Source: Agromyces flavus (GTDB lineage: Bacteria; Actinomycetota; Actinomycetes; Actinomycetales; Microbacteriaceae). From it: a stretch of DNA of 64,000 bases. The position numbers and the translations under genes were made by a program. The notes under the pieces are model-generated. The model had not been told where the DNA came from. It saw only the letters and a list, made by a program, of their open reading frames with translations, and did not search any database. Shown piece after piece: positions 51,444 to 59,041 of the stretch; the stretch's first letter is position 1, and the number at the start of each line of letters is the position of its first letter. The stretch spans positions 3,286,001 to 3,350,000 of the forward strand of contig NZ_LT629755.1 in NCBI RefSeq assembly GCF_900104685.1. The letters run 5' to 3'.

Positions 51444-51629
51444 ATGGACTGGACGTTCTGGGTCGGGGGATTCGTGATCCTCGCACTCTGGGGGATCACC
51501 CAGTGGGCATTCTCGTCGCGCCGCCATTCCGAGAAGACGCGCGGACGCGACGTGGAGCAGTCCGACGCCATCGTCGAGTCGGAGCGCCGACGGGAACAGG
51601 GCCGATTCTGGTCGGGCTTCGGCGGCTGA
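51444..51629 (+). CDS. membrane microprotein starting MDWTFWVGG, copy 2
   Basis: 61 aa: helix FWVGGFVILALWGITQWAFS (about residues 5-24) and a basic/acidic tail with SEKTRGRDVEQSD. GAGGCGACG lies just before ATG 51444. The nucleotide word ATGGACTGGACGTTCTGGGT is shared exactly with copy 1, showing duplication. A TAGCTT word 21 nt before the ATG may be its promoter. Confidence 0.65.
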   Translation: MDWTFWVGGFVILALWGITQWAFSSRRHSEKTRGRDVEQSDAIVESERRREQGRFWSGFGG

Positions 51630-51697
51630 ATCACCTCCTCGGCGACCACCCGTTCGAGTCCGTCAATCCGGATCCGACTGAGACGGACCACCGGGGG

Positions 51698-51703
51698 TAG
51701 CCT
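51698..51703 (+). promoter_or_regulatory. -10 hexamer TAGCCT, leaderless promoter
   Basis: TAGCCT, 6 nt, then GTG 51710. Confidence 0.55.
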
Positions 51704-51709
51704 CGACGG

Positions 51710-52429
51710 GTGACCCCTCGCGATGGCGCCTCGGATGCGGCCCGCACGCAGCTGACCGCGCTCACCGGCCGGCCATGGCTCGCAGAGCGGTGGGCCGACG
51801 TGCGCGAGGACGGCGACGAGGGAGCCCGCCCCGCGGCGGTGCTGATCCTCTTCGGCGTGCTCGACGGGCTCCCGAGCGATCACGAGGCGCAGGCCCGCGC
51901 GGTCTCCCGCGACCTCGACGTGCTGCTCCTCGCGCGGGCGACCACGCTGCGCTCGCACGCCGGGCAGATCGCGTTCCCTGGAGGCAGGGTCGACGACGGC
52001 GACGCCGATCCGATCGATGCGGCACTGCGCGAGGCGCGCGAGGAAACCGGCCTCGACCCGGCCGGGGTCGAGGTGCTCGGCGCACTCGAGGCGATCCCGC
52101 TCTCGCGATCGAGTCACCTCGTGACGCCCGTGCTCGCATGGTGGGCCGCGCCGACCGCGGTCGCGCCCGTGGATCACGCCGAATCGTCGGCGGTGTTCCG
52201 CATCCCGGTCGCCGACCTGCTCGACCCCGGCAACCGCTGCACGACGGTCATCCGCCGGGACGGGATGGAATGGCGCGGTCCGGCGTTCACGGTGCACGGC
52301 GCCGGCGACGAACGGCTGGTGTGGGGCTTCACCGCGATGGTGCTCGACGTGCTCTTCGATGAGCTCGGCTGGACCGAGCCGTGGGACCGCAGCCGCGAGC
52401 TCGACCTGCCCCTGCCGCCGCGTCCATAG
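51710..52429 (+). CDS. NUDIX hydrolase, CoA-pyrophosphatase-like
   Basis: 239 aa. The Nudix box is GGRVDDGDADPIDAALREAREETG in shape (core AALREAREETGLDP), preceded by RSHAGQIAFPGG, which is the NuCoA signature region of CoA diphosphatases such as NudL/YeaB. Hydrolyses CoA or related nucleotides to 3',5'-ADP-type and phosphopantetheine products. Leaderless GTG start. Ends at a small hairpin next to the convergent HAD gene. Confidence 0.87.
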   Translation: MTPRDGASDAARTQLTALTGRPWLAERWADVREDGDEGARPAAVLILFGVLDGLPSDHEAQARAVSRDLDVLLLARATTLRSHAGQIAFPGGRVDDGDADPIDAALREAREETGLDPAGVEVLGALEAIPLSRSSHLVTPVLAWWAAPTAVAPVDHAESSAVFRIPVADLLDPGNRCTTVIRRDGMEWRGPAFTVHGAGDERLVWGFTAMVLDVLFDELGWTEPWDRSRELDLPLPPRP

Positions 52430-52449
52430 GGCGGTCGCGCCATCCGCCC
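52429..52449. terminator. small hairpin between convergent genes
   Basis: GGGCGG (52429-52434) and CCGCCC (52444-52449) with a 9-nt loop, just past the NUDIX stop. Weak but well placed. Confidence 0.35.
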
Positions 52450-52465
52450 GTCGTCGGCGGAGCGT

Positions 52466-53263
52466 CTACAGGTCGGTCTCGACGGGATCGGCCACGACGA
52501 GGTCGGACACGCCCGCGAGGATCTCGTCGGGGCGGAACGGGTACTTCTCGATCTCGGCCTGGTCGCTGATGCCCGTCAGCACGAGCACGGTGTGCAGGCC
52601 GGCCTCGATGCCCGCCACGATGTCGGTGTCCATGCGATCGCCGATCATCGCGGTGTTCTCGGAGTGGGCGCCGATCTTGTTCAGCGCCGAACGGAACATC
52701 ATGGGGTTCGGCTTGCCCACGACGTATGGTTCCTTGCCCGTGGCCTTCGTGATGAGGGCGGCGATCGCGCCGGTCGCGGGCAGCGGGCCCTCGATGCTCG
52801 GCCCCGTGGCATCCGGATTGGTCACGATGAACCGCGACCCGTTGCCGATCAGGCGGATCGCCTTGGTGATGGCCTCGAACGAGTAGTTGCGCGTCTCGCC
52901 GACGACCACGAAGTCGGGGTCGGTCTCGGTCATGACGAAGCCGGCCTCGTGGAGTGCCGTGAGGATGCCCGCTTCGCCGATGACGAACGCGGTGCCGCCG
53001 GGCAGCTGCTGCTTGAGGAAGTCCGCCGTCGCGAGCGCCGAGGTCCAGATGCGGTCCTCGGGCACGTTGAGCCCGCTCGCGCGGAGCCGGGCCGACAGGT
53101 CGCGCGCGGTGAAGATGGAGTTGTTCGTGAGCACGAGGTAGGGCGTGCCGGCGTCCTCCCACTGCTGCAGCAGCTTGGCCGCCCCGGGCAGGGCGTGGTT
53201 CTCGTGCACGAGCACGCCGTCCATGTCGGTCAGCCAGGCCTCGACCTCTTCACGCTTCGCCAT
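52466..53263 (-). CDS. HAD-IIA family phosphatase (NagD-like)
   Basis: 265 aa. Motif I LTDMDGVLVHENHALPGA with Asp13 and Asp15, motif II VLTNNS, motif III Lys in VVGKPNPMMF, motif IV MIGDRMDTDIVAG. The C2 cap between residues about 80 and 180 places it in subclass IIA (NagD, p-nitrophenylphosphatase, UMP phosphatase). Likely a nucleotide or sugar-phosphate phosphatase. A TACGCT hexamer lies 7 nt before the ATG. Confidence 0.9.
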   Translation of the reverse strand: MAKREEVEAWLTDMDGVLVHENHALPGAAKLLQQWEDAGTPYLVLTNNSIFTARDLSARLRASGLNVPEDRIWTSALATADFLKQQLPGGTAFVIGEAGILTALHEAGFVMTETDPDFVVVGETRNYSFEAITKAIRLIGNGSRFIVTNPDATGPSIEGPLPATGAIAALITKATGKEPYVVGKPNPMMFRSALNKIGAHSENTAMIGDRMDTDIVAGIEAGLHTVLVLTGISDQAEIEKYPFRPDEILAGVSDLVVADPVETDL

Positions 53264-53270
53264 GCGGCCC

Positions 53271-53276
53271 AGCGTA
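53271..53276 (-). promoter_or_regulatory. -10 hexamer TACGCT, leaderless promoter
   Basis: TACGCT, 7 nt, then ATG 53263 on the minus strand. Confidence 0.45.
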
Positions 53277-53370
53277 TGGGACGCACATCACAGGCCGATG
53301 AACGGCGGATGCCGGTCGGCGCACGCGCGATCGGCGGCGACGGATGTCGCGGCCGCCGCTCGGGCGCACG

Positions 53371-53712
53371 TCACTCGGGGTGCAGCAGCGACTTCCAGTT
53401 CTCGGGCACCCGACCCTCCGGGCCCGGCGCCGGCTGATCCTCGGGCCGCCATCGCGGCGGCGCGAGCGGGACCGGCGTCGCCGCTTCGCCGGCGGCGTAG
53501 TCCCAGAACCATTCCTCGTCGGGTTCGAACGACGTGGCGACGGGATGCCCGGTGTCGTGCGCGTGGTGACTCGCATGCTGCCCGACCGACGCGTTGCAGC
53601 ATCCGACGTGGCCGCACTCGACGCAGCGGCGGAGGTGGAACCACCACCCGTCGGGGGTCGCCAGGCACTCGACGCAGCCCGTGCCCGACGGCGGCGGCGC
53701 GACCCGGGTCAT
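53371..53712 (-). CDS. UBP-type zinc-finger protein
   Basis: 113 aa. Ligand pattern of the ZnF-UBP domain: Cys13-x2-Cys16, Cys30-x2-Cys33, Cys38 and His46/49/50/52/56 (CVECGHVGCCNASVG, HASHHAHDTGHP). In eukaryotes this finger binds the free C-terminus of ubiquitin. Here, in a bacterium, its ligand is unknown. A Trp-rich/acidic tail (DEEWFWDYAAGE) follows. The ATG overlaps the stop of the upstream oxidoreductase gene (ATGA at 53709), so the two proteins are made together and probably act together. Confidence 0.85.
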   Translation of the reverse strand: MTRVAPPPSGTGCVECLATPDGWWFHLRRCVECGHVGCCNASVGQHASHHAHDTGHPVATSFEPDEEWFWDYAAGEAATPVPLAPPRWRPEDQPAPGPEGRVPENWKSLLHPE

Positions 53713-55361
53713 GCGAACACCTCCATCGCGGCGAGCGCACGGTGCACCGAGGCGACCGCGCTCGAACCCTCGCCGACCGCGGCGGCCACGCGTTTCATGG
53801 AGCCGCGGCGCACGTCGCCCGCGGCGAACACGCGTGGCACCGAGGTCTCGAACGGCAGCGGCATGCGGTCCAGCTCGCGCCAGTCGTCGCCGAGCGCGAG
53901 CACGTCGGCGCCCGTGTGCACGAACCCGGTCGGATCGCGTTCGAGGTCGACCAGCCAGTCGGTCGCGGGCACCGCGCCGATGAAGCAGAACAGTGCCGTG
54001 CCGTCGACGACCTCCTCGCCGGCGGGGCCGCGGAGCGTGACGCGCTCGAGCCGGTCGCCGCCGTGCAGCCCCGCGACCTCGGTCGCGGTGCGGACCTCGA
54101 TGCGCGAGTCGTCGCGGATCCGGTCGACGAGGTAGCTGGACATGCGCTCGGACATGTCGCCCGACCGGATGACCAGCCGAACGTGGCATCCCTTGCCGGC
54201 GAGCCCGAGCGCGGCCTGTCCGGCCGAGTTCGCGCCGCCGACCACGACCACGTCCTCGCCGGCGACCTGACGCAGTTCGAGCTCGGATGCCGCGTGATGG
54301 ATGCCGTGGCCCTCGAACTCGTCCCAGCGATCGAGGGGCAGGCCGCGGTACGCGACGCCGGTCGTGACGACGACGGCGCGCGCCCGCACGATCTTGCCGT
54401 CGGCGAGGAGCAGCCGGTGCACGCCGGTCTCGGCGTCCAGTCGGACCACCGGGCACGGTGCGGCGATGCGCACGCCGAACTTGAACGCCTGCAGCGACGC
54501 CTGCGAGGTGAGCGCGTCGCCGCTCACCCCGAACGGGAAGCCGAGGTAGTTCTCGATGCGGGACGTGGTCGCCGACTGGCCGCCCGGTGCGACGGCGTCG
54601 AGCAGCACGGTGCGCAGGCCCTCGGAGGCGCCGTAGATCGCGGCCGCCAGGCCGGCGGGTCCGGCGCCGACCACGGCGAGGTCGAACTCGATGTCGTCCT
54701 CGGAGGCGTAGGCGAGGCCGAGCAGCTCGGCGAGCTGACCCGGCGTGGCATTGCGCACGATCTCGCCCTGCACGATCGCGATCGGGATGTCCTCGCGCGT
54801 GTAGCCGTGCCCCCAGACGTTGTGGTCGAGGTTCGGATCGTCGACGTCGACGAAGGTGTGCACGAGCTCGAGCCGCTCGGCGTAGCGTCGCAGCGCGGTG
54901 GACTCGGCCGAGCTGGAGGAGCCGACGATCTTGAGCGTCCACGCGGCCGGCCCCTGCCGGAGCATCTCGCGGCGCGCCCAGAGCGTGCGCAGCATGAGGT
55001 CGCACAGCTCGTCGTCCTCGGCCATCATCCGCTGGAGCGAGTCGTGGTCGATGCGAAGGATGCGGCCCGGGCCCATCGCGCGTGCCGTGAGGAAGGCGCG
55101 CTGGCCGTTGAGCAGGCCGAGCTCGCCGACGAAGGTCCGTGGGCCGAGCACCGCGAGCTGCTCCTCCTCGGTCCACCAGAGCGCTTCGCGCACCACCTCG
55201 ACCTCGCCGGTCTCGACGAGGATGAGGTCGTAGCTGCGGTCGCCGGCTCGGAAGAGCACCTGGCCCGCGTCGGTCTGCTGGGGCGTGCCGTAGCCGCGCA
55301 ATCGGTCCCACTGCGCATCAGTGAGTTCGGGAGTGATCTTCTCGCCCGCGTGGTGGCCCAT
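53709..55361 (-). CDS. fusion: cyclic-nucleotide-binding domain + glutaredoxin-like segment + thioredoxin-reductase-like flavoprotein
   Basis: 550 aa. Residues about 15-135 form a cNMP-binding barrel (phosphate cassette FVGELGLLNGQRAFLTARA, 77-95). About 140-215 resemble a thioredoxin/glutaredoxin fold, but SSSSAES stands where CxxC belongs. About 225-550 are a thioredoxin-reductase-like FAD/NAD(P) module (VVGAGPAGLAAAIYGASEG; VVVVGGANSAGQAALG; ALGDDW and AAGDVRRGS). The redox CxxC expected before the NAD(P) motif is replaced by HHAASE (355-360). Electrons must therefore go elsewhere. The start is 6 nt after GAGGAT. Coupled to the UBP finger gene. Confidence 0.87.
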   Translation of the reverse strand: MGHHAGEKITPELTDAQWDRLRGYGTPQQTDAGQVLFRAGDRSYDLILVETGEVEVVREALWWTEEEQLAVLGPRTFVGELGLLNGQRAFLTARAMGPGRILRIDHDSLQRMMAEDDELCDLMLRTLWARREMLRQGPAAWTLKIVGSSSSAESTALRRYAERLELVHTFVDVDDPNLDHNVWGHGYTREDIPIAIVQGEIVRNATPGQLAELLGLAYASEDDIEFDLAVVGAGPAGLAAAIYGASEGLRTVLLDAVAPGGQSATTSRIENYLGFPFGVSGDALTSQASLQAFKFGVRIAAPCPVVRLDAETGVHRLLLADGKIVRARAVVVTTGVAYRGLPLDRWDEFEGHGIHHAASELELRQVAGEDVVVVGGANSAGQAALGLAGKGCHVRLVIRSGDMSERMSSYLVDRIRDDSRIEVRTATEVAGLHGGDRLERVTLRGPAGEEVVDGTALFCFIGAVPATDWLVDLERDPTGFVHTGADVLALGDDWRELDRMPLPFETSVPRVFAAGDVRRGSMKRVAAAVGEGSSAVASVHRALAAMEVFA

Positions 55362-55424
55362 CCCATCATCCTCGCCGACGGATGGCGCGAACGGGAGGGT
55401 TTCGGGCGAGCGTTCGCTGACGGC

Positions 55425-56084
55425 TCAGGCGGAGACCCAGATGCCGGCGGCCGCGTCGCGCGGGATGGCGCGGCGGTCGTCGCCGATCATCACCGCGACG
55501 GATGCCGCGTCCGCGCCATCCGCGACCCGCAGTTCGCTGCCCGGGCCCACGCCCGCACCGTCGAGCTCGCGCAGCACCGCGGGGTCGCGGTCGCTGATGC
55601 GGATGACGCGGCCGACGTGGCCCGCGGGCGCCTCGTCGAGCCGCACCGCCGGCTCGGACACGAGCGTGCCGTCGGCGCGCGGGATCGCGTCGCCGTGGGG
55701 GTCGCGCGCCGGACGTCCGAGTCGTTCGTCGATGGCCTCGAGCAACCGGTCGGAGAGCGCGTGCTCGAGGATCTCGGCCTCGTCGTGGACCTCGTCCCAC
55801 GCGTAGCCCATCTCGCGGACGAGCCAGGTCTCGATGAGCCGGTGCCGCCGCACGACGGCGAGCGCGCGCGTGCGTCCGGCGTCGGTGAGCCGGATGGCGC
55901 CGTACGGCACGTGCTGCACGAGCCCCTGCCCGGCCATCTTCTTCACCATCTCGGTGACCGAGGACGGCGCGACGCCGAGGGCGGCAGCGAGGCCCGACGG
56001 CGTGATCGCGTCGGGCTGCCACTCGGTGTGGGCGTACACCGTCTTGAGGTAGTCCTCGACGGCGGGGCTCTGGGTCGCGGGCAT
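55425..56084 (-). CDS. mntR: DtxR/MntR-family metal-dependent repressor
   Basis: 219 aa. Winged helix (ITPSGLAAALGVAPSSVTEMVKKM, core LAAALGVAPSSVTEMV at about 31-46), dimerisation/metal-binding domain with RHRLIETWLVREMGYAWDEVHDEAEILEHALSD (ligand residues in HRLIE and EVHDEAE-LEH) and a C-terminal SH3-like FeoA domain (about 150-219). It lies 40 nt downstream of mntH on the same strand, and mntH carries two matching operators, so Mn2+ (or Fe2+) sensing is likely. A TAGGGT hexamer 7 nt before ATG 56084 gives it a separate promoter. Confidence 0.9.
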   Translation of the reverse strand: MPATQSPAVEDYLKTVYAHTEWQPDAITPSGLAAALGVAPSSVTEMVKKMAGQGLVQHVPYGAIRLTDAGRTRALAVVRRHRLIETWLVREMGYAWDEVHDEAEILEHALSDRLLEAIDERLGRPARDPHGDAIPRADGTLVSEPAVRLDEAPAGHVGRVIRISDRDPAVLRELDGAGVGPGSELRVADGADAASVAVMIGDDRRAIPRDAAAGIWVSA

Positions 56085-56091
56085 CGGGCCC

Positions 56092-56097
56092 ACCCTA
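56092..56097 (-). promoter_or_regulatory. -10 hexamer TAGGGT, leaderless promoter of mntR
   Basis: TAGGGT, 7 nt, then ATG 56084 on the minus strand. Confidence 0.45.
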
Positions 56098-56124
56098 CCC
56101 GCGTCCACCGGGGTCGACCCGGCC

Positions 56125-57579
56125 TCAGGCGCCCGTGAACACCAGCCAGAGCAGCACGGCGTTGAGGGTGATGAGGAAGATCGAGGCGGCGATGCCTGCC
56201 GCGGTGGTCGCCCAGTGGTTGCGCCAGCGGCCGAGCACGCCGGACCGTGCGGTGAGCGCGACGAGCGGCACGAGCGCGAACGGGATGCCGAACGAGAGCA
56301 CGACCTGGCTGAGCACGAGCGAGAGCGTCGGGTCGAACCCGGCCCACAGCACCGCGAGCGCCGGGATGAGCGTGATGAGCCGGCGTACCAGCAGGGGGAT
56401 GCGCACGTGCAGCAGGCCCTGCATGATCTCGGCACCCGCGTAGGCACCGACCGAGGTCGAGGCGAGGCCGGATGCGAGCAGGCCCACCGCGAAGAGCGTC
56501 GCGATCACGGGCCCGAGCGAGACGTACAGCGCGGCGTATGCGCCCTCGAGGCTGTCGGTGCCCTCGACGCCGGCCAGGTTGACGGCCGCGAGCAGCAGGA
56601 TGCAGAGGTTCACGGTGCCGGCGATGGCCATCGCGATCGAGACGTCCCAGCGCGTGGCACGCACGAGGCGATCGGTGGGCAGGGTCGTCGCGGTGCCCGG
56701 CTCGCCGCCGCGCACCCGGGCGAGGTCGCCGCTCCCCTCGCGCACCACGAGTCGCGCGAACCCGCGACGCACCGCGCCGCCTGAGGCCGCGGCCGCGATC
56801 TCCGGGTCCACCCCTGCGGTCACGGGATCCTCGGCCGAGACGCGCGAGCCGCCGAGCGACTGCCGCATCACGAACCGGTCGCGGCTGAGCGCCGAGTGCG
56901 CGTAGATCGCGTGGGGCATGATCGTCGCGCCGAGGATCGACGCGGCGAGGAGGACCGAGTTGGCGTCCTCGAATCGCGGCACGAGCCCGGCGACCAGCTC
57001 GGCCGGATCGGGTGGGGCGATGAAGACGCCGACCGAGAAGCCGATCGCGATGATCACGAGCAGTCCCATGATCACGAACTCGAACGTGCGCGGCCCGCGC
57101 TTGGACTGCAGCACGAGCAGCACGATAGAGACCGTGCCGGTGATGAGTCCGCCCCAGATGAGTGGGATGCCGAACAGCAGGTTGAGCGCGACCGCACCGC
57201 CGATGACCTCGGCGAGGTCGGTCGCCATCGCGACGAGCTCGGCCTGCAGCCAGTACGCGCGGCGTCCCCACCGGTTGCGCATACGCCGGCCGAGCACCTC
57301 GGGCAGGCTCTCGCCCGTGACGATGCCGAGCTTGGCCGACAGGTACTGGATGAGCCACGCCATCACGTTGCCGAGCACGACCACCCACACGAGCAGGTAG
57401 CCGTACTGCGCGCCCGCCGTCATGTTGCTCGCGACGTTGCCCGGGTCGAGGTAGGCGACGCCCGCGACGAGCGCGGGCCCGATGAGCCAGGCGAGCCGGC
57501 CGACCGAGGCGGGCGGTGTCACCCGCTCGGTGCGATCGATCGGCGGCGTGGTCGCGACATCCGTGTCGGCTTTCGGCAT
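56125..57579 (-). CDS. mntH: Nramp-family Mn2+/Fe2+ transporter
   Basis: 484 aa, about eleven membrane helices. Metal-site motifs are DPGN (residues 45-48, in AYLDPGNVASN) in helix 1 and MPHAIYAHSAL in helix 6. Between helices 6 and 7 there is an extra Gly/Arg-rich loop of about 70 residues (roughly 230-300) that accounts for the length above the usual 410-430. Takes up divalent metal with protons. ATG 57579 lies inside an operator and 6 nt after TACGAT, so it is leaderless and repressible. Followed by mntR. Confidence 0.93.
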   Translation of the reverse strand: MPKADTDVATTPPIDRTERVTPPASVGRLAWLIGPALVAGVAYLDPGNVASNMTAGAQYGYLLVWVVVLGNVMAWLIQYLSAKLGIVTGESLPEVLGRRMRNRWGRRAYWLQAELVAMATDLAEVIGGAVALNLLFGIPLIWGGLITGTVSIVLLVLQSKRGPRTFEFVIMGLLVIIAIGFSVGVFIAPPDPAELVAGLVPRFEDANSVLLAASILGATIMPHAIYAHSALSRDRFVMRQSLGGSRVSAEDPVTAGVDPEIAAAASGGAVRRGFARLVVREGSGDLARVRGGEPGTATTLPTDRLVRATRWDVSIAMAIAGTVNLCILLLAAVNLAGVEGTDSLEGAYAALYVSLGPVIATLFAVGLLASGLASTSVGAYAGAEIMQGLLHVRIPLLVRRLITLIPALAVLWAGFDPTLSLVLSQVVLSFGIPFALVPLVALTARSGVLGRWRNHWATTAAGIAASIFLITLNAVLLWLVFTGA

Positions 57580-57586
57580 ACCGAAA
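57571..57586. promoter_or_regulatory. metal-repressor box 1, TTTCGG-CATA-CCGAAA
   Basis: Perfect 6-bp arms around 4 nt. It overlaps the mntH start codon and the spacer after the -10 hexamer. Confidence 0.75.
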
Positions 57587-57591
57587 TCGTA
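57586..57591 (-). promoter_or_regulatory. -10 hexamer TACGAT, leaderless promoter of mntH
   Basis: TACGAT on the minus strand, 6 nt, then ATG 57579. It is framed by the two operator boxes. Confidence 0.6.
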
Positions 57592-57597
57592 GCGGGT

Positions 57598-57613
57598 TTT
57601 CGGCGCACCGAAA
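57598..57613. promoter_or_regulatory. metal-repressor box 2, TTTCGG-CGCA-CCGAAA
   Basis: Same perfect arms as box 1; centres are 27 bp apart. Covers the region just upstream of the mntH -10. Confidence 0.75.
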
Positions 57614-57652
57614 GGATGTTGCGAGTGTGCCTCGCGAGCGCCGCGCGGCGGC

Positions 57653-57658
57653 TAGCGT
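57653..57658 (+). promoter_or_regulatory. -10 hexamer TAGCGT, leaderless promoter
   Basis: TAGCGT, 6 nt, then GTG 57665. Confidence 0.5.
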
Positions 57659-57664
57659 GGGGGC

Positions 57665-58348
57665 GTGGGAGACGATCGACCGGATGGCGCCGCCGCGCCC
57701 GGGGCCCCTGACCCGGCCCCGCACGCCGAACCCGAACTGCCGCAGCACGGCGTCGGCCCGTGGCCCGGCGGCCGCGCGGCCTGGCCCGACGATCCGCGCT
57801 ACGACCCCGAGCTGCTCGCGCACGGCGACCGTCGCAACGTCGTCGACCGGTATCGGTACTGGGGCCTCGAGGCGATCGTCGCCGACCTCGACGAGCGGCG
57901 CCATCCGTTCCACGTCGCCATCGAGAACTGGCAGCACGACCTGAACATCGGCTCGATCGTGCGCACGGCGAACGCCTTCGCCGCCGAGACCGTGCACATC
58001 ATCGGGCGCCGTCGCTGGAACCGCCGAGGCGCGATGGTGACCGATCGCTACCAGCACCTGGTGCATCATCCGGACGTCTCCGACTTCGTCGCCTGGGCGC
58101 ACGCCGAGGGCCTCCCGATCATCGCGGTCGACAACGTCGAGGGCGCCCGGCCCGTCGACCTCGCCGACCTTCCGGAGCGCTGCGTGCTGCTCTTCGGCCA
58201 AGAGGGGCCCGGACTCAGCGACGAGGCCCTGGCCGCTGCCGACTCGATCGTCGAGATCACGCAGTACGGTTCGACGCGCTCGATGAACGCGAGCGCAGCG
58301 GCGGCGATCGTGATGCACGAGTGGGCGCGCCGTCACGCGCGGGCCTGA
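57665..58348 (+). CDS. TrmH/SpoU-family RNA 2'-O-methyltransferase
   Basis: 227 aa SPOUT knot methyltransferase. A Pro/Ala-rich N-terminus of about 45 residues precedes motif 1 NLNIGSIVRTANAF-type (DLNIGSIVRTANAFA, about 97-111), motif 2 LLFGQEGPGLS (about 175-185) and motif 3 STRSMNASAAAAIVMHEW with the SAM knot. Methylates ribose in tRNA or rRNA; the target is not evident. Leaderless GTG start, divergent from mntH. Confidence 0.9.
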   Translation: MGDDRPDGAAAPGAPDPAPHAEPELPQHGVGPWPGGRAAWPDDPRYDPELLAHGDRRNVVDRYRYWGLEAIVADLDERRHPFHVAIENWQHDLNIGSIVRTANAFAAETVHIIGRRRWNRRGAMVTDRYQHLVHHPDVSDFVAWAHAEGLPIIAVDNVEGARPVDLADLPERCVLLFGQEGPGLSDEALAAADSIVEITQYGSTRSMNASAAAAIVMHEWARRHARA

Positions 58349-58353
58349 TCGTG

Positions 58354-58369
58354 TTGTCCACGCGGCCAA
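58354..58369. promoter_or_regulatory. possible TetR operator TTGTCC-ACGC-GGCCAA
   Basis: Arms pair in five of six positions. Overlaps the -35 region (TTGTCC) of the TetR promoter, whose -10 is at 58376. Confidence 0.4.
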
Positions 58370-58375
58370 GAGCGG

Positions 58376-58381
58376 TACGAT
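58376..58381 (+). promoter_or_regulatory. -10 hexamer TACGAT, leaderless promoter with TTGTCC -35
   Basis: TACGAT, 6 nt, then ATG 58388. TTGTCC at 58354-58359 lies 16 nt upstream as -35. Confidence 0.6.
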
Positions 58382-58387
58382 GAGCGA

Positions 58388-59020
58388 ATGGCCACCCGAT
58401 TGGATCCCGCCGAGCGACGCGAGCAGATCCTCGACGCGACGCTCCGGCTCGTCGCGCGCGACGGCTTCGCCGGCGTCACGCTCCGCGACGTGGCCGCCGA
58501 GGTCGGTGTCGTGCACGGACTGATCCGGCACTACTTCGCGACGCGCGAGCAGCTCGTCGCGGCGGCCTTCGACGCGGCCGTGCTCGCCGAGTCCGTCCAG
58601 GACGACGAGCTCGCCGAGCGGCTCGAACCCGTCGCCGCGCTCGCCGACTGGCTGAGCACGACGCCGCGCGAGCACTACCTCGTCTGGATCGACGCGTGGA
58701 GCGAAGCCCCGCGCAACGCCGAGCTGCATGCGGCGCTCACGCGTCACCACCGCGACTCCGATCTCCGGCTGGCCAGGATCATCGAGCGCAACGTGGCCGC
58801 CGGGGCCGCCTCGAGCGACGATCCCGAGGCCGACGCCCGCATGCTCACCGCGCTCGTCGACGGTGTCGCGGTGCAGCACCATGCCCTGGGCCTCATCGAC
58901 GAGGCCGAGGCCGATCGCATCGTCTTCGCCGCCGCCGAGGCGCGTCTCGCCATGCAACCGGGCTCGCTGGCCCGCACGCGGCCCACGCCGACGCGCGGGC
59001 AATGGGCCGCCGCTCACTGA
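58388..59020 (+). CDS. TetR-family regulator, BetI-like C-domain
   Basis: 210 aa. DNA-binding domain at residues 8-55 (REQILDATLRLVARDGFAGVTLRDVAAEVGV, core GVTLRDVAAEVGVVHGLIRHYF), then a helical ligand domain of the TetR_C_6/BetI kind with RITV-like DARMLTALVDGVAVQHHALG. Leaderless. CorA follows 21 nt later but seems to have its own start signal. Target unknown. Confidence 0.87.
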   Translation: MATRLDPAERREQILDATLRLVARDGFAGVTLRDVAAEVGVVHGLIRHYFATREQLVAAAFDAAVLAESVQDDELAERLEPVAALADWLSTTPREHYLVWIDAWSEAPRNAELHAALTRHHRDSDLRLARIIERNVAAGAASSDDPEADARMLTALVDGVAVQHHALGLIDEAEADRIVFAAAEARLAMQPGSLARTRPTPTRGQWAAAH

Positions 59021-59029
59021 CGACACTGG

Positions 59030-59035
59030 GAGACT
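59030..59035 (+). promoter_or_regulatory. possible -10 hexamer GAGACT before corA
   Basis: GAGACT, 6 nt, then GTG 59042. A weak variant of the TAnnnT layout. Confidence 0.25.
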
Positions 59036-59041
59036 GGACGC

